Notes under the pieces: generated by a model | Databases searched by the model: none | What the model was told of the DNA's origin: nothing | Seen by the model: the letters and a program-made list of their open reading frames with translations, nothing else | Shown: positions 43,167-52,294 of the stretch, one piece after another | Numbering within the stretch: position 1 is the first letter of the stretch | How the letters are laid out: every line of letters begins with the position of its first letter | Assembly: GCF_001434695.1 (NCBI RefSeq) | Contig: NZ_AZDI01000003.1 | Span: forward strand, 62,001-126,000 | Source of the DNA: Dellaglioa algida DSM 15638 | Lineage (GTDB): Bacteria; Bacillota; Bacilli; Lactobacillales; Lactobacillaceae | DNA length: 64,000 nucleotides | Reading direction: 5' to 3' | Position numbers and translations under genes: made by a program

Positions 43167-44354
43167 TTATTCGAATCCGTCTGTTGTCATTGTTGCCTTA
43201 TATAAGTCAACAACATCGTTAACCGACATATCAACGTAAACGGCGCTATCTAATTGGCCAACCTTAACAGCTGATTCAGCCATCACCTTAAAGTTAGTAT
43301 CGTCATTAATATCAACACCTGGTAATGTTGTTGGTACGCCTAATGATTTAACCCAATCATAAACTGCTTGAATAGCAATATCAGCAACTACTTGGTCGTT
43401 ATCGTTTTGAATATGCCAAACATTTCTGCCAAATTTTGCAAATTTAGCAACTGTTTCAGCAGATAAAACAAATTTCATCCATCGGGGTGTTATGATACCT
43501 AATCCAACACCATGTGTAATATCATAATAAGCTGACAATTCATGTTCAATTGGGTGTGACGTCCAACCATCTTGATAACCTAATCGTACGATACCATTTA
43601 ATGCCATCGTTGACGACCACATTAAGTTAGCACGCGCGTCATAATTATCAGGTTCTGCAACGGCAATTGGTGCCCATTTAATAACGGTACGCATAATACC
43701 TTCAATCATACCATCTGATACATCATTATTTTTTTCTTTATCAAAATATTGTTCTGTTAAATGAGAGAATATATCAATTGACCCCGCCGCAGTTTGCCAT
43801 TTAGAAACGCTCATTGTTAAAGCTGGATCTAAGAATGATACAGCAGGCGTATTAGGACCATAAGTCCCCAACTTATCATTTGTTTCTGGATTTGAAATAA
43901 CTGATCCGGCATTCATTTCTGTCCCAGTAGCTGATAATGTTAAGATATCAACAAGTGGTAATTGATCAAGTTTAAATCGTTTTGTTGAATCGAGTACTAA
44001 ATCCCAAGGATCGCCTTCGTAAAATGCTGATGAAGCAATTACTTTAGAAGCATCGACAACAGATCCACCACCAACGGCTAAAACAACATCAATTTTATTT
44101 TCTTTAGCTAATTTTTGTCCTTCGCGAACTGAATTAATCTTAGGGTTTGGTTCGATTCCAGCCAATTCAATGATATTTAAATCACTCAAAATTTTCTTTA
44201 CAGAATCATATAAACCTGAACGCTTAATTGACCCACCACCATATGTTAATAGTACATTTGGGCCAAACTGTGCAACTGCATCATGTAATTCTGTTTCAAT
44301 ACGGTTAGAACCAAAGCGGATGTCAGTTGTATTCTTAAATTGAAAATCTTTCAT
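43167..44354 (-). CDS. Iron-containing alcohol dehydrogenase, BdhA/YqhD-like
   Basis: The 395-residue group III alcohol dehydrogenase has a nucleotide-binding GGGS region (LAVGGGSVVDASK) and metal ligands in SIDIFSHLTEQ and HPIEHELSAYYDITHG. It resembles NADP-dependent butanol dehydrogenases (BdhA, YqhD) more than glycerol dehydrogenase. It probably reduces aldehydes, for NAD(P)H balance. A typical GGAG ribosome site precedes the ATG. It is monocistronic, although it lies near dhaKLM. Confidence 0.9.
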   Translation of the reverse strand: MKDFQFKNTTDIRFGSNRIETELHDAVAQFGPNVLLTYGGGSIKRSGLYDSVKKILSDLNIIELAGIEPNPKINSVREGQKLAKENKIDVVLAVGGGSVVDASKVIASSAFYEGDPWDLVLDSTKRFKLDQLPLVDILTLSATGTEMNAGSVISNPETNDKLGTYGPNTPAVSFLDPALTMSVSKWQTAAGSIDIFSHLTEQYFDKEKNNDVSDGMIEGIMRTVIKWAPIAVAEPDNYDARANLMWSSTMALNGIVRLGYQDGWTSHPIEHELSAYYDITHGVGLGIITPRWMKFVLSAETVAKFAKFGRNVWHIQNDNDQVVADIAIQAVYDWVKSLGVPTTLPGVDINDDTNFKVMAESAVKVGQLDSAVYVDMSVNDVVDLYKATMTTDGFE

Positions 44355-44463
44355 AATTATAATCTCCTTTGTATTTTGAAGTTACAGTCAAAGTTCTTTT
44401 CAATGAACAACTACATTATAACGCTTTCTTACAATTTCATTCCAATACAACCCTTTAATAAAA

Positions 44464-44493
44464 AAGGATTTACCTTTTTTCAGGTAAATCCTT
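44464..44493 (-). terminator. Terminator of the DUF2798-like gene
   Basis: AAGGATTTACCT/AGGTAAATCCTT stem with T-rich tract on the minus strand. Confidence 0.75.
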
Positions 44494-44516
44494 CGGATAA
44501 TAGTCTGTATTTCTAG

Positions 44517-44981
44517 TTAAACCGTTTTTTTCGCTTCATCACTTGCATGAATCATACTCAATATTTTTCTTGAAATTGGGCCTACAATGATTAATTGTAA
44601 AGGCACCGCAACAATAATATTATGTCCAATAGTAGATAAATATGCGGGCCAGAAATGGGTCGGCATACCACCTTCAATGAGTAATCCATAAAGTGACATA
44701 AAGGCAACCATCCCGCAAATCATCATTCCTGAGATTGCAAGAATCATTTGCCACATTTTGTCATGATTTAGGGGTAATTTATCAGCAATCGCCATCGCAA
44801 TTTTACCGACAACTAATACATCTAAAATGAAAGCAACAATAAACCCTGGAATAAATCCAAGTAACAATGTTGTAACCCCTAGTTTCCCGACTAATAATAA
44901 ATTGTACGCGCTCATTACAAAAACCATCATTGAGCACATTAACGTTGTAAAAATAATTCCCTCTTTTGCATTTGTTGGCAT
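44517..44981 (-). CDS. Four-helix membrane protein, DUF2798-like
   Basis: This is a 154-residue protein with four predicted helices. The layout MPTNAKEGIIFTTLMCSMMV and a second similar half (SGMMICGMVAFMSLYGLL) suggest the duplicated DUF2798 pattern. The function is unknown. It is a single gene between terminators. Confidence 0.7.
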   Translation of the reverse strand: MPTNAKEGIIFTTLMCSMMVFVMSAYNLLLVGKLGVTTLLLGFIPGFIVAFILDVLVVGKIAMAIADKLPLNHDKMWQMILAISGMMICGMVAFMSLYGLLIEGGMPTHFWPAYLSTIGHNIIVAVPLQLIIVGPISRKILSMIHASDEAKKTV

Positions 44982-45154
44982 AATTAATTCTCCTTAATAG
45001 TATTAATAGAGATTATGTTACACATATTTAGTCGCCGTCATAAGTCTTTTTTTTGAATATTAAAACATTCTCATTGTAAGCGATTATATTGATTAATTGT
45101 AGTATCAATACCATTACGTTATACTATGTTCACAACTATTAAGGGGAGATTTTT

Positions 45155-45523
45155 ATGTTAATTGCATTTATATTATCTTGGATTGTTGCACTTGAACACC
45201 TATTTATTATGATTCTTGAGATGTTTTTCTCAACTACTTCAACCGCTCAAAATGCTTTTGAACTAAAACCAGAGTTTTTAAACCAAAAAGAAGCCAAATC
45301 ATTAATGGCTAATCAGGGACTGTATAACGGTTTTATTAGTATTGGTTTAATGATTGTGTTATTAATATTGTCTGGTGCCGCACTCAAATCAATGTTATTG
45401 CTTTTTACCGGTTTTGTTTTTATTGCCGCTGTTTTCGGTAGTTTAACCGCTGCTAAAAAAATCATTTTAGTTCAAGGACTACCCGCATTGTTAGCATTCA
45501 TTGCCATTGCTTTAACGCTATAA
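45155..45523 (+). CDS. DUF1304 family membrane protein
   Basis: The 122-residue protein has four helices and the DUF1304 pattern: VALEHLFIMILEMF in helix 1, then NQGLYNGFISIGL and a C-terminal VQGLPALLAF. The function of the family is not known. GGGGAG precedes the ATG. It is monocistronic and ends at a terminator shared with dhaM. Confidence 0.85.
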   Translation: MLIAFILSWIVALEHLFIMILEMFFSTTSTAQNAFELKPEFLNQKEAKSLMANQGLYNGFISIGLMIVLLILSGAALKSMLLLFTGFVFIAAVFGSLTAAKKIILVQGLPALLAFIAIALTL

Positions 45524-45532
45524 ACCAACTAA

Positions 45533-45569
45533 AATAACGTCAATCTTAATTGATTGGCGTTATTTTTTT
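45533..45569. terminator. Convergent terminator between the DUF1304 gene and dhaM
   Basis: AATAACGTCAAT/ATTGATTGGCGTTATT stem with T7 on the plus strand and an A/T-rich flank on the minus strand. Confidence 0.8.
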
Positions 45570-45574
45570 GGTAC

Positions 45575-45943
45575 TTATTTAATTTTCAATTCGTCTAATT
45601 GCTTTTCAATATCTGCTAACTTAACATCTGCTGCTATCAAAGACGCCGCAGTATAAGCACTTTCAACTAGCGCTGTGTCATATAAATGGACTGTTTTATC
45701 TGAAAATTCTATGACCATATTTAAATTCATTTTTGCACTGCCCAAATCATAAAAAGCCAGCAGTTCATCGGCTTCATTATTGTCAAAGGCGGCTTGGATT
45801 TTATTAAACGATGTCCCAACTTCGTTATCATCTGTTCCACCAGCAACCGTAATTGACACATCAGCCGCCACTTGGTCTAACAATCGCTTAACGCCGGCAG
45901 CAATTTCAGGAACATGCGACACAATTACAATACCGTATGTCAT
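45575..45943 (-). CDS. dhaM: PTS-dependent dihydroxyacetone kinase subunit DhaM
   Basis: This is a 122-residue single-domain DhaM of the EIIA-Man fold. The phosphorylated His is His10 in GIVIVSHVPEIAAG. It carries phosphate from HPr to ADP bound in DhaL. The long E. coli DhaM has extra HPr- and EI-like domains; those are normally absent in lactic acid bacteria. It overlaps dhaL by four bases. Confidence 0.94.
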   Translation of the reverse strand: MTYGIVIVSHVPEIAAGVKRLLDQVAADVSITVAGGTDDNEVGTSFNKIQAAFDNNEADELLAFYDLGSAKMNLNMVIEFSDKTVHLYDTALVESAYTAASLIAADVKLADIEKQLDELKIK

Positions 45944-46524
45944 TCGAGTGCCCCCGTTTCCAATAATGTCTCAAATAGATAGCCACTCGACATTGATCCT
46001 GGATCAATATGCCCAATAGACCGTTCTCCAAGATATGAAGCACGACCTTTTGTTGCAACAAGAGCCTTAGTTGCTTCAACATCTGCGTTAATTTTTTCAA
46101 TAGTTAATTGACCTGCCTTCAACTCTTCAAGAACAGGTGTCCAAACGTCAATCATTGTTTTAGCACCAACATCTGAAGCGCCACGCCGTTTGATGCCATC
46201 CAAACCAGTTGCAACTAATTCAGTGGGATTACTTGTTTCTTTACTTGCTTTAGACATCTCAATAAAAGCCGTTCCATAAAGTGGACCAGAAGCACCACCA
46301 ACTGATTTAATAAATGCCATGGCCACATTTTTAAATAAATCTGATAACGTATCAAACTGTTGATTTTTCAATAATTCTTGAATTGCTTTGGCGCCCCGTG
46401 CCATATTATTCCCGTGGTCACCATCGCCAATTGGCGTATCTAATTCACTCAAGTAATCTTTATTTTCAATAATTTTATCAGAGAAAAGTTGAAACCATTT
46501 CGTCGTATTTTCAATTGTTAACAT
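45940..46524 (-). CDS. dhaL: Dihydroxyacetone kinase ADP-binding subunit DhaL
   Basis: This is a 194-residue helical-barrel kinase domain with Mg-ADP ligands in IGDGDHGNN (residues 32-40) and the phosphate-binding loop SVGGASGPLYG. In the PTS-type enzyme the ADP is a fixed cofactor rephosphorylated by DhaM. It lies between dhaK and dhaM in a tight operon. Confidence 0.95.
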   Translation of the reverse strand: MLTIENTTKWFQLFSDKIIENKDYLSELDTPIGDGDHGNNMARGAKAIQELLKNQQFDTLSDLFKNVAMAFIKSVGGASGPLYGTAFIEMSKASKETSNPTELVATGLDGIKRRGASDVGAKTMIDVWTPVLEELKAGQLTIEKINADVEATKALVATKGRASYLGERSIGHIDPGSMSSGYLFETLLETGALE

Positions 46525-46539
46525 TTTATGACCTCTTTC

Positions 46540-47535
46540 TTACCAAGCGATTGTGTCTACTGCATAATTTAAATATGATAACCATTCATCATCTTCAATT
46601 TTAAATAAGGTTAAAGAAATTCCGGCCATCTCTAATGACGTCATATAGTTACCCACTTTAGTAAAGGCTACCTCGACGTTTTCATCAGCTAATTGATCAA
46701 GCGTGTCGTTCATAAAAACGTACTGTTCCATCAATGGTGTTGCTCCCATACCATTTACCAAAACTGCATACTTGTCATTAGGTTTCATATCAAATGCATC
46801 TTTCAATTTACTCAATAGTTCTTGTACCAACTCTTTAGATGGTTTTAATTTTTCACGACGATATCCGGGTTCACCATGAATTCCCACACCGTACTCTATT
46901 TCATCATCGGCAAGTTCAAAACCTGGTTTGCCAACTTCCGGAACAGTTGCACCACTTAACGCAACCGCAATTGTCTTAATATTTGGCATTACTTTTTGAG
47001 CAAGCACATCGATTTCAGCTAATGTTGCGCCTTTATCTGCTGCGGCACCAACTATTTTATGCATAAAAATTGTTCCCGCAACACCACGTTTACCTTGCGT
47101 ATATAGACTGTCTTCCACTGCAATGTCATCGTCAACAACAACCATCTTCACTTCAATATCATCGATTTCAGCTAATTCCTTAGCCATATCAAAGTTCATA
47201 ATATCTCCAGAATAGTTTTTCACAACACAAAAGACACCTTTTCCATGATTAGCTGCTTTGATTGCTTCATAAATCTGATCCGGCGTAGGTGAAGTAAATA
47301 CCTGTCCGGCAACGGCACCTGACAACATACCGGGACCAACAAAACCAGCATGAGCAGGTTCATGTCCACTTCCGCCACCACTAATTATCCCCACTTTATC
47401 AATCATAGAAGCTTCATTACTTCTAATCATTGCTTCCGTGCCTTCAATTTTTTGTAAATATTGTGGATAGGCTCTAACCAATCCGCTGACCATTTCGCTT
47501 ACAACATTTTTAGGATCGTTAATTATTTTTTTCAT
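46540..47535 (-). CDS. dhaK: Dihydroxyacetone kinase substrate-binding subunit DhaK
   Basis: This is a 331-residue DhaK that binds dihydroxyacetone covalently through His220 in YGVGIHGEPGYR. The N-terminal GGGSGHEPAHAGFVG segment is typical. With DhaL and DhaM it makes dihydroxyacetone phosphate for glycolysis or Fba. No glycerol dehydrogenase gene lies in this operon, so dihydroxyacetone may come from outside or from a gene elsewhere. A perfect cre box overlaps the promoter. Confidence 0.96.
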   Translation of the reverse strand: MKKIINDPKNVVSEMVSGLVRAYPQYLQKIEGTEAMIRSNEASMIDKVGIISGGGSGHEPAHAGFVGPGMLSGAVAGQVFTSPTPDQIYEAIKAANHGKGVFCVVKNYSGDIMNFDMAKELAEIDDIEVKMVVVDDDIAVEDSLYTQGKRGVAGTIFMHKIVGAAADKGATLAEIDVLAQKVMPNIKTIAVALSGATVPEVGKPGFELADDEIEYGVGIHGEPGYRREKLKPSKELVQELLSKLKDAFDMKPNDKYAVLVNGMGATPLMEQYVFMNDTLDQLADENVEVAFTKVGNYMTSLEMAGISLTLFKIEDDEWLSYLNYAVDTIAW

Positions 47536-47572
47536 AATATCCCTTTCTTTACCCGTATTATGTACCCCCTTT

Positions 47573-47594
47573 ATTATATTGTAAACGATTACAA
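47573..47594 (-). promoter_or_regulatory. dhaK promoter with cre box
   Basis: Minus-strand -10 TATAAT (47573-47578) abuts TTGTAATCGTTTACAA (47579-47594), a near-perfect palindrome fitting the cre consensus. CcpA bound here would cover the spacer and block RNA polymerase. Confidence 0.8.
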
Positions 47595-47650
47595 ATGGCC
47601 ACTTAAATCGTCTTTTTATTTATCTCTTACTAACCGATATTCAATTTTGC

Positions 47651-47699
47651 ACAAAAAAAGAGCTCTCAAAATCAAAATGATTTTGAAAACTCTTTTTTA
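47651..47699 (-). terminator. Terminator of fba
   Basis: AAAAGAG and CAAAATCA arms pair with TGATTTTG and CTCTTTT, with a small internal loop; a T run follows on the minus strand. Confidence 0.75.
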
Positions 47700-47714
47700 G
47701 CAGAACTAAATAAA

Positions 47715-48578
47715 TTATTTAGCTGCTTCTGTACCGAACCATTCAATACGATCTTCAACAAGTTCAGTAATTGCTTTTGTACCTGGTGCGAATAATTTAC
47801 GAGGGTCAAAACCTTTACCTTCTTGGTCTTTTCCTTCTTCAATATATTTGCGAGTTGCAGCAGCAAATACTAATTGACATTCAGTGTTAACGTTAACTTT
47901 TGAGATACCCATTTTAACAGCTTTTTGGATTTGGTCTTTAGGAATACCTGAACCACCATGCAATACAAGTGGTGTTTTGATTACAGCAGCTAATTCTGAT
48001 AAACGGTCAAGGTTCAAACCAGTCCAGTTAGCTGGGTATTGGCCATGAATGTTACCAATTCCACAAGCCAAGTAATCAATACCAGTAGCAGCAAGTGTTT
48101 TAGCTTCTTCAACATCAGCTAATTCACCAGCTCCGACGATACCATCTTCTTCTCCACCAATTGAACCAACTTCGGCTTCAACTGAGATACCTTTAGCATG
48201 AGCTAAAGCAACGATTTCTTTTGTTTTTTCTAAGTTTTCTGCAAATGGTAAGTCATGGCCATCAAACATAACTGAGTTGTATCCAACTTCGATACATTCT
48301 TTAGCTGCTTCATAGTTACCATGATCTAAATGCATAACAACGGGAACAGTAATACCCATTGATTTAACAGTATCTTGAACAAGGTGTAAACATAATTCGT
48401 ATCCACCCATATATTTTGCAGCACCCATTGAAGTTTGGATTAAAACAGGAACACCTTTTTCTTGGGCAGCAGCAAGAATACCGCGAGTCCATTCCAAGTT
48501 GTTTGTGTTAAAAGCACCAATAGCATAACTACCGGCACGTGCAGCGTCTAACATACTTTTACCATTTACTAATGACAT
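47715..48578 (-). CDS. fba: Fructose-bisphosphate aldolase, class II
   Basis: This is a 287-residue zinc aldolase with Asp85 and His86 in HLDHGNYE, the zinc ligand region HGGSGIPKDQI, and the phosphate-binding NVNTECQ. It interconverts fructose-1,6-bisphosphate with glyceraldehyde-3-phosphate and dihydroxyacetone phosphate. AGGAGG precedes the ATG. The leader has an inverted repeat CAATACAAATGTATTG that may fold in the RNA. Together with dhaKLM, glp and fbp it supports both glycolysis and gluconeogenesis. Confidence 0.96.
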   Translation of the reverse strand: MSLVNGKSMLDAARAGSYAIGAFNTNNLEWTRGILAAAQEKGVPVLIQTSMGAAKYMGGYELCLHLVQDTVKSMGITVPVVMHLDHGNYEAAKECIEVGYNSVMFDGHDLPFAENLEKTKEIVALAHAKGISVEAEVGSIGGEEDGIVGAGELADVEEAKTLAATGIDYLACGIGNIHGQYPANWTGLNLDRLSELAAVIKTPLVLHGGSGIPKDQIQKAVKMGISKVNVNTECQLVFAAATRKYIEEGKDQEGKGFDPRKLFAPGTKAITELVEDRIEWFGTEAAK

Positions 48579-48740
48579 TTAAAGTCCTCCTAGATAAATT
48601 ACAATACATTTGTATTGCATTTTTTAATACAGATATAGTTTAGCACATTTAATCATCAGATAAAACTTTCATTTTTTAAATAAAAATAATTAATACTTAT
48701 TTTTGACCGGATATGAACGGTTATGACTGATTTAACAGTC

Positions 48741-50474
48741 TTATACACTCACGTCTTCAAATTCAAATCGACTGACATTAACTAATCCCATATCGGTAAT
48801 TTTAAGTTCCGGAATTACGGCCAATGACATAAAGCTTAAAGTCATTACGGGATCAACATTATGATTAATTCCCAGTTCTTTATAGGCCACTTCGTTGAAT
48901 TTTTCAAGTTGCGTCGTTACCCATTTCCCGGATTGATCACTCATTAACCCGCCAATTGGTAATGGAATTGACATTAAGACCTGATTATTTTTCGTTAAGA
49001 TCATCCCACCTTGAATATCTTTTAATGCAGTAACAGCCAAAGCCATATCTTGATCGTTAGTTCCAGCCGTAATTAAATTATGTGAATCATGTGCAATCGA
49101 AATTGCGATTGCGCCTTCTTTGATTCCATAATCTTTCAGCACACCAGTAAAAACATTCCCGGTTTCATGGTGACGTTCAATTACCGAAATCTTGGCAACG
49201 GGAATGCTTGAATCGTAAACAAAGTTACCCGCGGCATCACGATTAACATCGATTTCTCTATCTAATGTTATTGCTTCATTAGGAATAACTTCAATTGCAT
49301 GTACTCGATTGCTTGTTAATGGTAGAACTAATTTATCTTGGCTGAAATTAGCCAAATGGACTGATGACTGAACACTGTCGATAGGGTAACTTTTGGTTTC
49401 CAATAAATAAGAGCCCGCTTCGGCAACTTTTTCACCAGCAATGTAGACGCTCGAAACTGTCATCTCAGTTAAATCACTAATAATAGCTAAATCGGCCCTA
49501 AGTCCGGGTGCAACTGCACCTCTGTCTTTAAGTTCACAGCACTCCGCCGTATTAAGGGTTGCCATTTGGATTGCAACCAATGGATCTACGCCTTCTTCAA
49601 CACAAATCTTCAGACTATTATCCAGATGACCTTTTTCAATAATTGTCTTCGCCTGAACATCATCCCCACACAAAACCGTTCTTCTAGAATTATTAGGCGT
49701 TACACCTTTTAATAAGGTTCTTAAATTATGCGTCACTGAACCTTCACGTAAAAATACATACATCCCTCGGCTTAAACGATCTTGCAATTCTTCAAGTGTT
49801 GAACATTCATGGTCATTTTGAATGCCCGCAGCAATATATGCATTTAAATCTTTTCCATAAACTTGTGGGCTGTGACCATCAATGCGTTTATTTAAATTTG
49901 TCGCAACGAGTAATTTATCGAGAATGTCACTTTCCGCATTGATTACACCAGGAAAGTCCATAAATTCAGCTAATCCTTTTGTTTCTCCACTTGTCAGCGG
50001 CTCAATCATATCTCCGGCCGAGATAACGGCTCCAGAATTTTCCATTTTTGTTGCCGGAACGCATGAAGGCAACATATATTGAATGTCTAACGCGGTTTCT
50101 TTAGCTGCATTAATCATATAATCTAATCCCGTTAATCCAGCAACGTTAACAATTTCATGTGGATCCGCCATTACCGTCGTTGTCCCGTGAGGCGTCATCA
50201 ATCGCCCAAACTCTTCAGGAGAAACATAGGCCGATTCCACATGAATATGTGGATCAATAAATCCTGGAGAAATAAATTGTCCATGAATATCAACAACTGT
50301 TTTACCATTGTAGTGGCCACCAATACCCGCAATAACGCCATCAACAATGGCTACATCTCCGTCCATTAAACGCGCGTTATAAACATCAATAATCTTACCA
50401 TTCGTTAGGACTAAATCAGCGGGAAGTCTTCCTGCGGCGACATCAATTAACTTCTTTAGGCGTTCCTTTTTCAT
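48741..50474 (-). CDS. ade: Adenine deaminase
   Basis: This is a 577-residue amidohydrolase with the adenine deaminase metal residues: HIH (His76, His78), DPHE (104-107), Glu170, His201 in DGHSPQ, HE (222-223) and Asp in LCGDDVQ. It turns adenine into hypoxanthine and ammonia. The C-terminal adenine-deaminase domain is complete. It follows a divergent paralogue by eight bases and a purine permease before that, so the three act as a purine-salvage operon. Confidence 0.93.
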   Translation of the reverse strand: MKKERLKKLIDVAAGRLPADLVLTNGKIIDVYNARLMDGDVAIVDGVIAGIGGHYNGKTVVDIHGQFISPGFIDPHIHVESAYVSPEEFGRLMTPHGTTTVMADPHEIVNVAGLTGLDYMINAAKETALDIQYMLPSCVPATKMENSGAVISAGDMIEPLTSGETKGLAEFMDFPGVINAESDILDKLLVATNLNKRIDGHSPQVYGKDLNAYIAAGIQNDHECSTLEELQDRLSRGMYVFLREGSVTHNLRTLLKGVTPNNSRRTVLCGDDVQAKTIIEKGHLDNSLKICVEEGVDPLVAIQMATLNTAECCELKDRGAVAPGLRADLAIISDLTEMTVSSVYIAGEKVAEAGSYLLETKSYPIDSVQSSVHLANFSQDKLVLPLTSNRVHAIEVIPNEAITLDREIDVNRDAAGNFVYDSSIPVAKISVIERHHETGNVFTGVLKDYGIKEGAIAISIAHDSHNLITAGTNDQDMALAVTALKDIQGGMILTKNNQVLMSIPLPIGGLMSDQSGKWVTTQLEKFNEVAYKELGINHNVDPVMTLSFMSLAVIPELKITDMGLVNVSRFEFEDVSV

Positions 50475-50482
50475 CGTATCTC

Positions 50483-52270
50483 CTATCCTTTAAGAGGCAT
50501 AATCTGAATAATTGGGTCAACAATTTTCAGTGCAACACAATCTACCATTCCTAAATCAGTAATGGCTAAATCCGGAATAGCCGTAATTGGTAAAAAGGAC
50601 ATATAAAACATTGGATCGGGTAATTCACTGCCCATTAAATCAGTTCCTTTTCTCAAAGCAATTTCACCCGCTTCAATTTTTCTTGGTGACAAGTCACTCA
50701 TAATCCCGCCAACTGGTAAAGCCAAAAATGAAATGACTTCGCCATCAATCACGACAATTTGTCCGCCGCCCGCTTCAATTAACTTGTTCGTAGCAATTGA
50801 CATATCATTCGCGCTTACACCCATGACAACAATATTATTATCGTCAGGCGCAGAAGACGACGCCATCGCACCTTTTTTAAGTCCCCATCCAGATGTGAAT
50901 CCGAGTGATTGATTACCATTTTTACCAAATCGCTCTAACACGGAAACTAAGGCGACATCTTTTTCCGGACTAGGTTGTACAACGCCATCATTGATAATCA
51001 AATCCACATCTTTTCTTTTTCGAACGAAAGCTCCCTGACTATTAATCGTTTGAACAGTCGCCATTCCTGCCTTTTCAGTCACCTTATACTCAAAATCATT
51101 CGCAGATGTAAGTTCATGCTTTAACTTCCCTTTGAATAAGTCACTTCTAACTGGCGCAACTAGTGGTTTCAATATTTCTTTATTCTCAGCAACAACCTGA
51201 CCGCGACTAATTACTAATTCAACATTAAATGAACCAGGCTGATCAACAATTAATATATCGGCTAATCGTCCCGGTGATACAGAACCCACTTGATCATCAA
51301 TTCGATAAGCCTCAGCGCTATTGATTGTTGCCATTTGAATCGCTGTAATTGGTTCAACGCCAGCTTGAATCGCTAATTTAACAAGATTATCGAGATGACC
51401 TTTTTCCAATATATCAGTTGCTGTCACGTCATCTGTACAAAAACTAACGTGACGTGCTATTGCTGGATTAACCTCAGTAACGGCGCGAATATTTTCTGCC
51501 AAGAAATGTGTTACGGATGACTCCCTGATTAAAACATTCATCCCATTTCTAGCTTTTTCAACAAGTTCTTCATGTCCATAACTCTCGTGATCCAATCGAA
51601 TACCGCTCGCCAGATATTCATTCAATTTAACGCCGGTTGCCATTGGTGCACAACCGAAGATTGGTAAGTGATTATTTTGCGCGTGAACCAAAGTTTTCAA
51701 TGTATCCTCATCTTGTGTTTCAATTGCTTCTCTGACCGTTTCCCAAACACCGTAGCACTCTGTCCATTTTTGAATCGTTTCTTGAACATCCGCATCGATG
51801 TTGAAAGCAATTGTTGATTGTGGAATCGTATATGGTGTTTTATAAGGTGCACCCCAAAATAGATTAAGCGGCAAGCCTTCTATTTCTTTGAATACTTCTT
51901 GTACACCTTCCAGTCCGGCGACCGCGACCGTTTCATCTAGTCCAGAAACCACACTAGTCGTTCCAAATGGCACAACCGCATTAGCAAAACTAGTCATGCT
52001 CATTTTGCTACACTCAACGTGAATATGCCCATCAATTAATCCCGGCGTTATATACTTTCCAGTTGCATCTATGTGCTTTGTTTTATCACCGATATAAGCT
52101 TCAACATTTCCAACAGCAACAATTTTTTCTTTATAAATGGCAATATCTGCCTGATAGAACTCGGTTGTCATAACATTAACTAACGTTCCATTTTCAACGA
52201 CTAAATCTGCTGAAATCTTTGCGGCTCCGGCTTTTATATAATCCTTTAATTGTGCTAACGTTTGTATCAT
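50483..52270 (-). CDS. Adenine deaminase paralogue with altered metal site
   Basis: This is a 595-residue member of the adenine deaminase family with HIH (His82, His84), Glu177 and Asp in FCTDDVT. The DPHE motif is GLDE (110-113) and the ligand His201 of the neighbour aligns with Cys207 (IFGCAPM). At least two active-site His are therefore lost, while HE (228-229) remains. It may have a different substrate, a single-metal site, or no deaminase activity. It sits between the permease and the intact adenine deaminase gene. Confidence 0.85.
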   Translation of the reverse strand: MIQTLAQLKDYIKAGAAKISADLVVENGTLVNVMTTEFYQADIAIYKEKIVAVGNVEAYIGDKTKHIDATGKYITPGLIDGHIHVECSKMSMTSFANAVVPFGTTSVVSGLDETVAVAGLEGVQEVFKEIEGLPLNLFWGAPYKTPYTIPQSTIAFNIDADVQETIQKWTECYGVWETVREAIETQDEDTLKTLVHAQNNHLPIFGCAPMATGVKLNEYLASGIRLDHESYGHEELVEKARNGMNVLIRESSVTHFLAENIRAVTEVNPAIARHVSFCTDDVTATDILEKGHLDNLVKLAIQAGVEPITAIQMATINSAEAYRIDDQVGSVSPGRLADILIVDQPGSFNVELVISRGQVVAENKEILKPLVAPVRSDLFKGKLKHELTSANDFEYKVTEKAGMATVQTINSQGAFVRKRKDVDLIINDGVVQPSPEKDVALVSVLERFGKNGNQSLGFTSGWGLKKGAMASSSAPDDNNIVVMGVSANDMSIATNKLIEAGGGQIVVIDGEVISFLALPVGGIMSDLSPRKIEAGEIALRKGTDLMGSELPDPMFYMSFLPITAIPDLAITDLGMVDCVALKIVDPIIQIMPLKG

Positions 52271-52294
52271 TTAGTTTTCCACCTATCATTTTTA

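Noticed and set aside
44355-44516. cre or Rex box upstream of the iron alcohol dehydrogenase gene
   Set aside because: AGAAAGCGTTATAA near the -10 is only a weak cre match, and no Rex palindrome was found.
45575-45943. DhaM as a truncated gene
   Set aside because: The short one-domain form is normal for Gram-positive PTS-type dihydroxyacetone kinases.
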